DNA from: Parastagonospora avenae f. sp. tritici 18332-5
Taxonomy: Eukaryota > Ascomycota > Dothideomycetes > Pleosporales > Phaeosphaeriaceae
DNA length: 64,000 bases
Reading direction: 5' to 3'
Assembly (NCBI GenBank): GCA_022559985.1
Contig: JAFJTR010000020.1
Span: 62,001-126,000, forward strand
Every line of letters begins with the position of its first letter. Positions within the stretch are counted from its first letter, which is position 1. A program made the translations under genes and the position numbers. Below are positions 10,603-22,753 of this stretch, piece by piece. Below the pieces are notes generated by a model. That model made no database searches, was not told where the DNA came from, and saw only the letters and a list, made by a program, of their open reading frames with translations.

Positions 10603-11771
10603 CGTACTTTGCGTTAGATCTGTAGTCGTCGGTCGGTATTGTCTCCTTCAACGACGATAGTACTTCACACCACCGTGCACTTGAGATTTACAGGAGAATT
10701 GCTGGGAAGGAATTGATTTCAGCAACAGGCGGCGAACATGCGACTAAAACCAGCCCAGGGTTCAGATGATAGCCCCTCGACCCAGTCCCAGCTCTAGCTC
10801 GGACGCTTGAGCATGCAAAGCCGCTAGTCGCTGGGGTAGAATGATGGGCGCAGACTCGTGGAGGGTGGGGCCCCCGCGTTCCATGGCTGTTAGACACAAA
10901 GATGCGGCTCGGATGACTCGTTTCGTAGCTCTCTTCGCTAAGAACGTTGTCATAAGTTGGGCCTGACTGATCGTCTTTGCCTGATGTACCTGGAAGGCCA
11001 ATCGAATGCTTTAGCGCACAAAAGCTACCTGGCCGACTGCGGCACTGATCGGTGGATAATGCCCTGCAGAGCCATGCAAGCTAATCCTGCTCGCCAGATT
11101 AGAGACCGAGTGAATGGATCATCAATCTCATGGGCTCACTGTAGGATGCCGTGCTTGATCGAGCATGCCGTGAGCAATGAGAGAGATGCAAAATCTGGAA
11201 CTAAACGCAGCAAGCTGCGTCCGAGCCGTCGTCTCGAGCAACAGGTCACTAGGACAATGCGGAGGTCACAGGGGAGTTTGGCGGAGAAAATCTGGGGCAA
11301 CCATGGGCGCCTTACTTTCCAATAGACAGTACATCCGAGCAGCCGTGGCGTCCTCAATCCCAAGGTTCTGGGGACGCGTCGAGTCGTGTGGGCTGGGGAA
11401 CAGTACGGGTACGATGTCGTGCAAAGAGGGGTCGTGCGCTAGCTCGCTCGTTCGTGCTCTTATTGGCTATCCCACTCCTGACGAACGACGCCTCCTGTTG
11501 TTCCAGCCTTCGCGAACTCGCTTTGTGCAACAACAGGACGGAATTCTGCCGCAAATTGAAGCAACGGTTCGCACATTTGGGAAACGACATCATACTGGCT
11601 TAAGAAAAGTATGAATGTAGAAATTGCATGAAGGTATCCAGCAATGCATAACGCACCCAGAATATCGTAATTGATGACAATAAAGACATGTTGTGAGAAG
11701 CCTGATCGCCTGTCTATGCACGTCAAAGCGACCCTGCACAATCCCCACAAAATTACGTCGCTCTGACTGAA
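10603..11771. other. Intergenic region upstream of the regulator
   Basis: About 1.2 kb containing the promoter of the Zn2Cys6 gene and the 3' flank of monooxygenase 2. ORFs here lack family features. I see no repeat. Confidence 0.45.
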
Positions 11772-13735
11772 TTATTCGACATCCCAATCGTGATCCGAGT
11801 TCCGGATGTACGGGCTCAAACCCAATACGTCCTTCGAGGCAGTCGCCTTCACGTCACCGTTGCCCAGGAACGCGAATCTGTTCTTGTAGCGGTATGTGTA
11901 GTCATAGTCTTCCCATCGCGGTGTCTTGATCGATTTGAGGAAATGGATCGTCTGTGCAAAGAAGCGAGTCAGCATGGTATTGGCAGTAATGCGGGGTTCT
12001 CCGCAAAGGGTCTCCCGAGCGTGCTTTCGTCCGATAGGACAAAAGCACACTCATGCAGCGCTGTGAGAACGGGCATGACTTACCGCGCCAGGCCACAGGT
12101 AAATCCTGTTCTTGGTATAGCCATCCTTGAACCAACTGCGGCATTCTTCTTGCCACACTGTCGTCTTGTGATACTCATCAAAGTGAGCGTAGATTTCGTC
12201 TAGCGCGTCCTGTTTGACAGCCATCGCCTTGATGCCCTCAGTCTGCATCTTCTTCATACACTTGATGGAATACTCGATTGTGGTCTCTATCGACGGCAAA
12301 AGGGTGCCGTTGCTCCAGGTTGCACCTGGACCAACGATTGTGTAGTAATTAGGGAATCTCGGCGCCGAAACACCCATGTAGAGGTTGGGTCCAGAGGTCC
12401 AGTCTTCCTTGATCGACTTGCCTTCGCCGTTTCGCACGATGAAAGCGGGCTGGAAGGCGACTTGAAAGCCGGTCGCACAGACAATAACGTCCAGCTTGTG
12501 TACCTGTCCATCGGCAGTCTCAATACCCTCAGGAACGATACGCTTGATGCCACTGAAGACAGGTGTTACGTTGTCCTGGACTAGCGCTTCAAGGAACCCA
12601 TCACCTGGAGAAATTCTTCGGCAGCCCACCGACCACTTGGGTATGATGAACTTCTTCAAATCCTCGTGGCCAGGACCCATGCGTCGGTGCATCTCCTTCG
12701 TAATGACATCCCGGAACTGATTTGACAGTTCGGAATTCTGCTGATACATGCCGAACAAGCTGTTGATCTCTGCTTCGATCTTTTTCCGGAATTCCAGATG
12801 GTACTCTGGGTCGTCTCTGAATTTCTGCTTGTCAGCTTCCGTGAAGTCATATTGCCGCTGGCCTGGGTCCACGTCCTGGCCCTTTTGCAAATTATCGGTA
12901 AGCGCACCAGCACCGAATGGCGGTGATATCCACGTAGGACTTCGCATGTAGACTTCCACCTCCTTGCATATCTTTTGCAGCTGTGGGGTGATCTGAACGC
13001 TTGTCGAGCCAACGCCAATAATTCCAGCCTTGATGCCGTTGAAGTTGACGCCATGATCCCAGCAGGCTGAGTGCAAAAGCGGGCCTTTAAAATCGTGGAT
13101 ACCCTCAATATCAGGCCACTTCCAGTTGTTCAAGATCCCCGTGCCGTTTACGAACACATGGGCCCAGTCTTTTCGCATAGAACCAGTCTTTGGATTGACG
13201 ATCGTGAAGCTCCAGCAACCCTCTTCATTGTTCCAGTTGGCCTCGGTGATTTTGCTGTTGAGCTGCATGTACTTCTTACTTCCTGGACTCGGTCAGACAT
13301 CAGTTACTTTCCTTCATCGCCTTCAGACTTACCATGCCTTTCCGCAAATCCCTCAAAGTATCCCTGAATTTCCTTGCCGGACGCGAAGAATTGTGACCAG
13401 TCGGGCTTCGGGTCCCACGTGAAGTTGTAGTCGTGTGAAGGGATATCACAAGCAACACCAGGGTATGTGTTCTCGTACCATGTTCCACCAAATCGGGGAT
13501 TCTTTTCAAACAATGTAAGCTCCCAAGACCCTGGTTCGAGCATCTTCTCCATCTTGTAGGCCAGGCATAGTCCCGATGCGCCTGCACCAGCGCAAGCAAC
13601 ACGCAATTTAGTTGGTTTCGAGTGATACTGATCGAGGATCTTGTAAGGGCCTTCGACATGTGATGGTGGGTAGTCGTAATTGTGACCAAATCCGTTTACG
13701 CCATTGAGCCCATTAGGCATCTCGAATGCTCCCAT
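11772..13735 (-). CDS. Baeyer-Villiger-type flavin monooxygenase 2
   Basis: Exons 13735..13333, 13282..12084 and 11951..11772 on the minus strand encode 593 residues. The FAD motif GAGASG occurs at about 50-55, followed by FGGTWYENTYPG and ACDIPSHDYNFTW. The Baeyer-Villiger fingerprint FKGPLLHSACWD is exact (FxGxxxHxxxW), and the second Rossmann motif is GVGSTSVQ. The final exon (LGNGDV to the end) aligns with the matching part of monooxygenase 1, so the two are paralogues. Unlike monooxygenase 1 it ends DWDVE, not a PTS1, so the pair may be split between cytosol and peroxisome. I chose the ATG at 13735. An upstream in-frame ATG at 13834 would add 33 residues not typical of the family. Confidence 0.92.
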
Positions 13736-14462
13736 AGTGAGGATGGGCAGTACTGCTGTCACGCAACAATGCGACACAAGCCAGCTACTTAATGAAAATC
13801 TCCTGGCTCTTGGAAAGTGATTAGATGCGAACAAATGGGGTTTACGAAGAAGAAGGCGTTTAGCAATGCCGTGGGATAGTTAAGGCGGAAGTTACCACGC
13901 CACCATAGCGCGACGATCAGATATCTCTGGTGTCTTTAACCGTTCCTCGGGAGCTTCATATGACTATTTGGCAAGTCGCACCGCCAGCGTACCTCCTCGT
14001 GCTCCGGTTGGTGCATGGCTTGCGGGACACGTTAGGCCTATTCTTGTTGGTAGCTCTTCCGATACGACTCATGCGAATGCAAGCTGCGGTTAGGCTGCTT
14101 TTTGACAGGCCCAGAGCGTATGCTTACCCCAGGTTGTGTCGGCAAGGTGTTGTGGTGGAGGCCTCGGAAAAGCTGACGCGGGGCGGTTGCCACCAACACG
14201 AACTTTCGCACGCGACTCAAGTATACCACGATAACTACAAACAGTACCTAGGTAGCGCTAGAGAGCGTCTCGGAAGGTAATGGGACGCAATTGCAAGTAG
14301 TGAGGGTATTAAGGTAGGCGAGGGATCCTTCGAATGCGTCCAGCACATCCTGCAGAAGCGGTATCAGAACGAATTGTAATGCATAGGGGTAATTGGAGAA
14401 TCTGAGTGAATTTCTCTGATTCCCGTCATGCTAAAAGCGCCTCAGATACAGTACTACCAAGT
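13736..14462. promoter_or_regulatory. Promoter region of monooxygenase 2
   Basis: Intergenic DNA containing CCTCGG at 13945-13950, about 210 bp from the start codon, and again at 14162-14167. The far end is the 3' flank of the acyl-CoA ligase. I see no gene. Confidence 0.4.
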
Positions 14463-16337
14463 CTACAGCTTTGCCTTAAGTCCTCCATTTATCTTTTCCG
14501 CGTCTCGTTTTGCCCAGTCCTTGATGACCTTCCTCATGATCTTTCCGCTTTGCAGCTTTGGCACCTCGTCTACAAATACAATGCCACCCACAAGTTGCTT
14601 GTGCTTCGCGACCTTGATTTTCATGTGCGTATGAATGTGCTCCTCTGTAGTCTTTCCCTTGAACTCATCCTTCAAGGCCACATAGGCCCTTGGCCATTCC
14701 TGCCCATCAAGTGTGATACCAACAGCTGCAGCGTCGGCAATAGGATCAAATTCGAGTAGTACAGCTTCGAGCTCTGCTGGTGCGACTTGAAGCGCGTTGA
14801 CTTTGATGAGCTCCTAGAGTGAAGAGTCAGTATATTGTGATGGCTAGCAGGGTGCGGAAAGCTCTCACCTTCTTTCGGTCAACGATCCAAAACCAACCAT
14901 TCTTCACAATGGCCACATCCCCAGACTTCAGCCAGCCATCGGCCGTTATCGATTCTTTCGTCGCCTCTGGGTTTCGCCAGTATCCTAGACATATATTTGG
15001 ACCCCGAACATGTAGCTCACCTGGTTGGCCATCGGGTACCTCGTTGCCGTCGTCGTCGAGTAGCATACATTCGCAGTTCGGATCCAATTGCCCAACACTC
15101 CCAGAACTGGTAAATATTAACAATCATGCGAAAAATGTACTAGTTCTGGAACATACTCATCAACAGTGCCCCCAGGGACGTGTATCGCCCCGCAGGTAAC
15201 CTCGGTCATGCCCCAACCCTGGACAATCTCGCAACCTAACTTCCTGCTGATCTCGTTCTGGAGCTCTTTGGACAATGGCGCTGCACCACACAAAATGTCG
15301 GTGACGCTACTTAAGTCGTACTTTGCAGTCTCTGGTCTCTTGCTGAGCATGACCATGATGGGCGGCGCGATCTGGAGGTGAGTAACCTTCTGAACCTGTA
15401 TCGTGCGTAGGAATGGCTCATACTCAAACTTCTTCATGATGTAGACTGGAATCTGTAGTTTCTGCGCCATAGCGATGGTGTAAAGCTATAGCCAGATTAG
15501 CTGACTTGTCTTATACGCTTCTCGTACTTTTGACTCACCTGCCCATAGGCATGATACAGTGGTAGAAAGCCTATCCAAGTCTCTCGTGGGTGTGTGTCCG
15601 CATTCCATGGTTTGTTGAGATAGCGCATGAATATGGTTTGATCAAGATTAGCGATAAGGTTGTGGTGGCTAACCTCGACACCTTTCGGCAACCCAGTGGT
15701 CCCTGACGAGAAATTGACTGTTGCTGTCGTGGCCACTGCTTCCTTTGCTGATAAGACCGGGAACGAATATGTGTCTCCCTCAGCCTCAGAAGGTAAGAAA
15801 TCTCGCCAGTCCTGACAGCCTTCGTAGGGCGCATTGGGCTCATCGGAGAACACGAAGACGCGACCAGTCGGAAGACCTGCCCCTTTCGCTGCCGCCAGAG
15901 CTGTTTTAGCTAGTGATGGGTGTGCAAGAATGAATTGTGCTTCTGTGTTGGTGACTTGGTGTATCATTTCTGAGCACGTTGAGCTTTCTGTCGTGTTCGT
16001 TGTTGGCTAGTACGAGCATACCTGATACTGTGTACGCAGGATTCGCACCGCTGAAGATGCGTTTTGATCCAACAATTCCCAGATATGCGACTGGAACAAA
16101 GATATGGTTTGGTGTCAGAATCATAACCACCTCTCCGGGCTTGCTCCCTATGCGATCTAAGCCTAGGGCGAGTCGCTTGGTCCATTGCAAAAGGGTCCGC
16201 GGCGTAAGGTGGTGGTTGGTATCTGCCGAGTCGATCCATAAGGGCGTGTCTGAAGGCGTACTACCTCTCGGAAATAGGTATTCCAGCAAGTTACATTTTG
16301 GGATGTCCAGCGCAGGGAAGGGCGAAGAGAATGGCAT
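14463..16337 (-). CDS. AMP-forming acyl-CoA ligase (4-coumarate-CoA-ligase-like), PTS1 terminus
   Basis: Five minus-strand exons (16337..16022, 15969..15539, 15485..15157, 15106..14869, 14813..14463) encode 554 residues. The AMP-binding signature SSGTTGLPKGVE starts near residue 193. GWGMTEVTCG, then GELHVRGPNICLGYW, WLKSGDVA and the hinge VDRKKELIKVNALQVAPAELE follow in order. The catalytic Lys sits in KLQSGKIMRK. The enzyme activates a carboxylic acid to its CoA thioester with ATP. It ends KAKL, so AKL is a likely PTS1, as usual for fungal peroxisomal 4CL-like ligases. It is divergent from the SKL-ending SDR across 331 bp. The acid substrate cannot be read from the sequence. Confidence 0.93.
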
Positions 16338-16668
16338 GGCTAAGTTATGGAGAGCTCAATCGGGCAGTAGAAGATGAGGGAGCAGACCTCCGGCAGCAGC
16401 AGCACACGAACTCATCACGAGCGGTATCTTATAGCGAAGTTGGAGAATTGGGGTTAGTCCAACCTACAGCCGTCCCACACCCGGCGCGACGAGACATTTC
16501 GCGGGGGCGCACGGACGTTTACTGCTGGTTCCGAGGATATCGGTCGACCTCAGCCGCCCAGCATGTAGATACCTGCATGCCCCAGGACGTCGTTGAGATG
16601 GGTCGCAACAACTTCCTGCCTGGGTTGACTGTTCCGTTTTTGCGTACATTGGCAGGAGACTGAACAGC
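16338..16668. promoter_or_regulatory. Bidirectional promoter between acyl-CoA ligase and SDR 2
   Basis: A 331-bp gap separates two divergent start codons, and both products carry PTS1 termini, which suggests shared regulation. It contains CCGAGG (the complement of CCTCGG) at 16531-16536. I see no clear TATA box. Confidence 0.55.
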
Positions 16669-17614
16669 ATGTCTGAACTCAAGAACTTTGAACGCATGTT
16701 CCGCCTCGACGGCAAGGTCGCACTGGTTACTGGAGGTGAGCTTCGAAACGCCAGGCAGCGACGCAGAACTGATGAATTGTATTAGGATCAAGAGGTCTCG
16801 GTCTTCATACAGCGACGGCGTTCCTCCTGGCAGGCGCGAAGAAGGTCTTCATCTCGGCGCGCAAGAATGGCGGACCCGAGGGCATCGACCGGGCTGTGGA
16901 GAAGCTGAATAAGCTGCCCGTGTCTGGCGTGGCGGTGGGCATTGCAGCCAACGTTGCTGACACGGCTGACATCGCGCGCCTGGTGAAGAAAGTGCAGGAG
17001 ACGGACGTGACACTGGATATCTTAGTGTGCAATGCGGGTGCAACATGGGGAGGCGCATTCGATAGCCACCCAGACTCGGCGAGCCAGAAGGTGTTAGACT
17101 TGAACGTGAGGGGTGTCTTCAATCTCGCGCGACTGTGAGTGTCAAGAGATTGAAACGACGTGAGCAATGCTAACGAGGCACGTGCAGTTTCACGCCGCTG
17201 CTCGAAAAGGCAGGCACGCGACAAGATCCGTCGCGCATCATCATCGTCTCATCAACGGCAGGCACCACGGTGCCTCATGTCGGCGAACACGGCACCATCA
17301 TGTACAGTGTCTCCAAGGCCGCCGCCCACCATCTGTCGCGCCAACTCGCTGTCGAACTCGGCCCGCGCAACATTACTACAAACACAGTCGCCCCTGGCTT
17401 CTTTCCCTCCAAGCTGGCCAATGGGCTGATTGAGCTGCTAGGTGGCCAGCAAGAACTGGAGGACTGGAATCCGCGGAAGCGACTAGGAGAGGCCGAGGAC
17501 ATTGCAGGAGTCATGATTTACCTTGCGAGCCCTGCTGGTGCCTATGTGAATGGCGAGGACATAGCCGTTGATGGTGGTGTCAGGTATGCGGCAGGCAGAC
17601 AGTCGAAACTGTAG
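16669..17614 (+). CDS. Short-chain dehydrogenase/reductase with SKL peroxisomal signal (SDR 2)
   Basis: Exons 16669..16735, 16786..17134 and 17188..17614 encode 280 residues. TGGSRGLG is at 21-28. CNAGATWGG, IIIVSSTAG and YSVSKAA follow, giving the Ser-Tyr-Lys catalytic set, and then NTVAPGFFPSKLA. The last residues are GRQSKL, a canonical PTS1. The divergent neighbour is the AKL-ending acyl-CoA ligase. A peroxisomal SDR next to a ligase suggests a 3-hydroxyacyl-CoA, enoyl or ring-alcohol step, but the substrate is unresolved. Both introns are about 50 bp. Confidence 0.93.
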
Positions 17615-17656
17615 TTGCAACCACGTTCCTGTAAATTCTGTATCACTCTGTTATAA

Positions 17657-18636
17657 TTACTGAGCGTCGACGTTCCCTCCCCATGGCGTGTGTTCGCCTT
17701 TAGTCTTGGTCTTCTCGATCCTCTCCAGCTGCACTTCCATGCACGTAGCCTTCATCATCGTCTTCATGTTCTCGTCACAGTACTCCGCGCCATCCCGGAT
17801 GTACATGTTCTTGCCATTGATTTCGACAGCCAGTCCCCAGTTGTCCTTGGCCTGCACCTTTCGTCCCTTGCTGTCCTCAAAATCTCCACCATCCACCAGC
17901 TTGACCACGGTATCGATCACTGTCTCCATGGGCGTGAAGAAGCTCTCTGGGAACGACTTCCATTCCTCCGTGCTCAAAAGCCCGGTCTGGACCGTCCCTG
18001 GGCAAGTCGCAAACGTCCTGACACCAGCGTGGTGGTATGCGACTGTGATGGCGCGGTTGAAGTGTATTACTGCGGCCTTGCTTCCCGAGTACATGGGACA
18101 GAACTCGGATGGGTAGAGTCCTCCACAGCTAGCAGTCATGACAAGGACCGGGTCATTGGTCTCCTTGCCATGCTTGGCGAGCGATTTGCGGAAGTAGTGA
18201 AGCGCAAGCCACGACGTGTTTATCACTGCCTTGTAGTTGATATCGACTACGAGGCTGTTCGGCGGAGGTGGAGGCGCGTCAAGAGGATGTTCTTCGTAAA
18301 AGTCTACGACGAATCAGTGCTTGCTCATTTACAGTTCCTGCATAGTATTTACGCACTATCTCTCTCAACGATACCAGCATTAGCAAAGACAAAGTCGAGG
18401 CGACCAGATGACGACCATGCTGATTCGAATGCGGATGTCAAAGATGCGTAGTCCGTTACGTTCGTCTGGTGTGAGTACGCGTTCTTCACTAGGGACGTGG
18501 CTTTCTTGAGAGCGTCGGCATTGAGATCCACGAGGTGAAGATCCCAGTCTTCGTTACTTCGAGATGCGAGACTTTGTGCAACAGCAAGGCCCATGCCGCT
18601 GGCACCGCCGGTAATGAAGGCTACTTTTTTAACCAT
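17657..18636 (-). CDS. Short-chain dehydrogenase/reductase (SDR 3)
   Basis: Minus-strand exons 18636..18357 and 18303..17657 encode 308 residues. TGGASGMG is at 9-16. ANAGIVERD precedes the splice junction, and YSGSKAAV is the catalytic Tyr/Lys site. The donor is GTGCGT at 18356. The nearby GTAAAT would put a stop in frame, so I rejected it. The layout and length resemble the 15-hydroxyprostaglandin-dehydrogenase-like SDRs common in fungi. The C-terminus is DAQ, not a PTS1. Its 3' end lies 42 bp from that of SDR 2 (convergent). It is divergent from the aldehyde dehydrogenase across about 790 bp. Confidence 0.9.
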
Positions 18637-19423
18637 GTCGAAATTTGTTAGGTGGGGCCGGATTCGTTGTCTCACAATCAGGACAGCAATCTCACTAGAT
18701 GATCTGTTGGACAACTGACCCAGCTATAGGAATCAAAGTGACAGTTTTCAATCTTCAGAGCAAGAAGGAGGGGTCTAGCTCCACACACACGTGGTACCCA
18801 GGTACGCTGAATAGACTGCCGTGTCGGTGTGTTGCTCGGTACTTTACCTTGCGGACACCGATCGCTTCTTCTTCCAATGCGGGCCAGTCCGACAGCAGGA
18901 TAGCCTCGGTCTTTCTCTAAACACCGAAGAAAGATTGACATTGTGTCCCCAAAAGAGACAAAAACACGCGTCGAGATTCTTTGTTGTTTGTGGTATGACG
19001 CTGCTCGGAACGCGTGAGTATTCCTCGGAACAGGCGATTCATGTACCCCGCAATTCGACATTCACTTGTGTCAGCCCGCATGCACTAAGCGCGATCGGCG
19101 ACACGGAAAACAAACTGCGAGCTTACTCCTGCTCATCCGGACACCACATTTCTCATCTTGCAGCCACTCCGCAGCGCCAGCATGAACGGATGTTCCACCT
19201 CCTGGCAACACCTAGGCGAAGTGGGTCAGAGGACCTGTTGGCAATCGGATTTGGTATTTCTGCTCTGGTTGACAGGTGAACCTGCTTACGAACGCGTCAA
19301 GCAGTCCCACGAAAGCTCTATTGGCTGTTCATATACCCCTCTTGACTTCCCGGCGCTGGAAGCAATCTATTTTCTTTCATACTTCAATCATTTCGTTCTC
19401 AAACTGTGTTGAAATAATCTACC
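18637..19423. promoter_or_regulatory. Divergent promoter between SDR 3 and aldehyde dehydrogenase
   Basis: A 787-bp gap with CCTCGG at 18904-18909 and 19023-19028. No gene is supported in it. Confidence 0.45.
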
Positions 19424-21004
19424 ATGGGTCTCCAATACTCCCAAAAAAACTTGCCTAAGCAGCTCTTCATCAACAACGAATATGTTGACTCCAAGAACTC
19501 CAACAAGCTCACTCTGTACAATCCAAAGGACGGATCACTGGTGTCCGATGATGTACCTCTAGCTGGTGAGCAGGATGTCGACGCTGCTGTCGAGGCAGCC
19601 GAGAAGGCGTTCCCAGCATGGAAGAAGATGGGCGCTACCCAGCGCCGCAACATCCTGCTGAAATTTGCTGATCTGATTGAGAATCATGCAAACGAGATTG
19701 CACAACTATCCAGGATCTCATTGGGTGCACCGGCTTCTTTCGGAGCTTTCGAGGGCGGGCTCTGCGCAGAAGTACGTCTGAGAATCTCTCTCCATGAGTG
19801 CTGCCATCTTGTGCTAACCATTCGCGATAGACTTTCAGGTACAATGCCGGCTTTATCGACAAGTTTGGCGGCGAGTCGTGGCCACAAGAAGATGGTTTCC
19901 TCAAAATTGTACGCAACGAACCCCTCGGTGTCACCGCTGGTATCGTACCGTGGAACGGGCCCATCGGCACCATAGGTCTTAAAGCAGGACCTGCACTTGC
20001 AACTGGTAACTGCTTTATTCTCAAGCCCTCAGAGAAGACGCCTTTCTCATCGCTGGCGCTCGGGACTCTCATCAAGGAAGCTGGCTTCCCGCCTGGTGTG
20101 TTCCAAGTCTTGTCCGGAGATGGCAGCACAGGAGCTTTGCTTGCAAGTCACATGCGCATTCGCAAGGTCTCCTTCACTGGAAGGTAAGTTTCTGTTTGGC
20201 GTGCGATTTTCTGTATGACATGTTGCTGATTTCGCACTCAGCATCGCAACAGGCAAAAAGATCCAAGAAATGGCAGCAAAGTCGAACCTCAAACGCGTCA
20301 CACTCGAACTTGGCGGCAAGTCGCCTGCTGTTGTTTTCGATGACTGCAACCTCGAGAACGCAGTGACATGGACCGCAAACGCCATCACCGCCAACACCGG
20401 TCAAGTCTGCTTCGCCGCATCGCGCGTCTACGTACAAGAAGGCATCTACGAGAAGTTCATCGAGAAGTACAAGGAGGCCATGAAGAACAAGGCAAAGGAA
20501 ATCGGTGACCCTGAAGCCGAAGGCACAAACATGGGGCCTCTCGTAGACGAGGCGCAGTTCAAGCGTGTCCAAGGCTTTATCGAACGCGGCCAACAAGGGC
20601 AAGGCACTCTCGCCGTTGGTGGCAAGCGCGTCGGCGACAAGGGCTTCTACATCGAGCCCACAGTCTTCACAGACGTCGATCCCAAATCCGAGATCCATTG
20701 CGAGGAGATCTTCGGCCCTGTATCTGTCGTCAAGTCATTCAAGACGGAAGAGGAGATCATCGAGCTATCGAACAACACCAACTTTGGTCTCATGGCTGGC
20801 GTCTTCACACAAGACATTAACAAGGCGCTACGAGTCGCGAGCGACTTCGACTCAGGCATGGTTGGTATTAACTGTGTCAGTTTGATGTTTACTGTTACGC
20901 CATTTGGTGGAAGCAAAGAGAGCGGCTTAGGCAGGGAATGTGGCATTCACGCATTGAGGGCGTTCACGGAGCCCAAGACAATCATGATCAACATGACCTA
21001 CTAG
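19424..21004 (+). CDS. Aldehyde dehydrogenase (NAD(P)+)
   Basis: Exons 19424..19771, 19831..20183 and 20242..21004 encode 487 residues, the usual ALDH length. Landmarks in order are IVPWNGPIG and LKPSEKTP, then SFTGS split by an intron. LELGGKSP follows with the general-base Glu at about 256. NTGQVCFAASR has the nucleophile Cys at about 290, and EEIFGPV and FGGSKESGLGRE complete the set. It oxidises an aldehyde to the acid. In this cluster that fits the step before the acyl-CoA ligase. The C-terminus MTY is not a PTS1. Confidence 0.95.
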
Positions 21005-21588
21005 TCCTACGTAGCTATAGGACTTCACTTTACAATTTATAGCCTAGCTATCTGCATGCGTTGAGCAGATCACCGCAGCATGTCATGGAAATCCAAGATC
21101 TTTATGTTGTCATGATTCGTTCAGAACATCGTCTACTTGACATACGCTGGACTAGGACAGCGCGAATACCTTACATTAATGTGAAATCATGCCTTTACCG
21201 TCTCTGCCGCAGCAGGTCCAAATCAGGGCGATCATGCACTAGAAACGCGTGACGTCAATCTGCGCCTCTGGAGACCTTCAGCCCGTCGAACCCCGCGCGT
21301 TACTACTTCCAGGCTCAAACATATGCTCGGGACCGCTACAGGATGTCGGTCGTCCTTTTCCGACTGCCATGTGAACGGCTGTAAGGATGTCAGCAGATCA
21401 ATATCCGTGCAGTTGGGTCGACATAGGTCCAATTCCAGGTATGGTACTGCATTTTGCCGCCTGTCGTCTGCTACCAGAAAGTGAAAGGTACGTAGCTCGC
21501 TCTTTATTATCGGTCTTTATAAATCTTCCAAGCGATAATAGTATTCAAAGCTACAAGTCCAATTACAACACTAGAACATATCTAAACT
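21005..21588. other. Intergenic region between aldehyde and alcohol dehydrogenase genes
   Basis: It starts with a small hairpin right at the ALDH stop codon (GTCCTA at 21004-21009, TAGGAC at 21018-21023). The rest is the alcohol dehydrogenase promoter. No gene is seen. Confidence 0.4.
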
Positions 21589-22753
21589 ATGAAGGCTGGC
21601 CAGTGGGATCCGTAAGTACCGTGCAAGTGAGTGCTGCCTTTCGCTGATGGCCTTATAGCAAACAGAAGAAGGTGGTCATCAACGACATTCCGAAACCGTC
21701 AGAAGCACCCAATCAGTTCCTCGTCAAAATTCAATCCGCTTCGCTATGTCACTCAGATCTCCTCTTCGATATGCGACCCGACCATACGGTCACGCTAGGA
21801 CATGAAGGCGTCGGCTACATTGAATCGATCGGTGCGGACATCAAAGACAAAGGCTTTGCTATTGGCGACGCAATTGGCTTCAATTACTTCATTGGTTGTT
21901 GCTTCGAATGTGACGGGTGCATGGTACATAACATGCGCTGCGAAACGGGAAACCAGAGACTTCAAGGTTTCGTCGTGGACGGCTTCTTTGCGGAGTACGC
22001 CGTCGTGGATTGGCAGAATGCGGTGAAGTTACCTACGAACCTGGACATGTCAAAGACAGCTCCGCTGTTCTGTGCAGGTATCACGGCGTTCCATTCTGTG
22101 GACAGTTGCGAGCTGAAAGAGGGCGATTGGTTAGCGATCATTGGCTGCGGGGGACTCGGACAGTATGCGATACAATATGCAAAGGCTGTAAGCATGTGCC
22201 TATATCTACAATTTGGTATCTTTTGCTAATTTATCTCAGATGGGTATCAAGACCATCGGCCTGGACATAAACGAGAACCAGCTGGCCATGGCAAAGAAAG
22301 TCGGAGCAGATGCAGTCTTCAACAGCATGACGAACAAGAACTATGTAGAGGAGATCAAGAAGCTCACAGGCAGAGGCTGCCACGCTGCAGCAGTATACAG
22401 CGCTTCAAATGCTGCATATGCTGGGGCACCGGATGTTCTGCGAACCGGCGGATTGCTGATGGTAATCGGAATCGCGCCTAAAGGCCTTGACTTTATCAAC
22501 ACTTTCGACTTGACAACTGGTCGCTATCGCGTCAAGGCTGATAGCACAGGCATTCCACAGCGTATGAAGAAGGCCGTAGATTTCACAGGGAAGCATGGGT
22601 ACGTCGATTCAAAAACCTCTTCACAGTCCAGCAATCTGACATGTGCGCAGCATCCAGCCTGAGGTTGTGTTCCGTAAGATTGACGATTTGCCGCAAATGG
22701 TCGCAGATATGGAAGCTGGGAAAGCGGAGAAAAGGCAGGTTGTCGTGTTTTAG
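21589..22753 (+). CDS. Zinc-containing alcohol dehydrogenase (medium-chain family)
   Basis: Exons 21589..21611, 21659..22187, 22240..22598 and 22651..22753 encode 337 residues. The first exon has only 23 bases (MKAGQWD). Catalytic zinc ligands are in SLCHSD and LGHEGVGYIE. Structural-zinc cysteines are in CCFECDGCMVHNMRC. The coenzyme motif is GCGGLGQ, followed by an Asp-ending strand (TIGLDIN) that predicts NAD rather than NADP. It interconverts alcohol and aldehyde or ketone. It lies 585 bp downstream of the ALDH, in the same direction. The two could act in sequence on an omega-hydroxy acid released by lactone hydrolysis. That order is inference. Confidence 0.93.

Noticed and set aside
11177..11614. 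145-aa plus ORF upstream of the regulator
   Set aside because: No recognisable motif, overlapping ORFs in other frames have similar length, and codon use is irregular.
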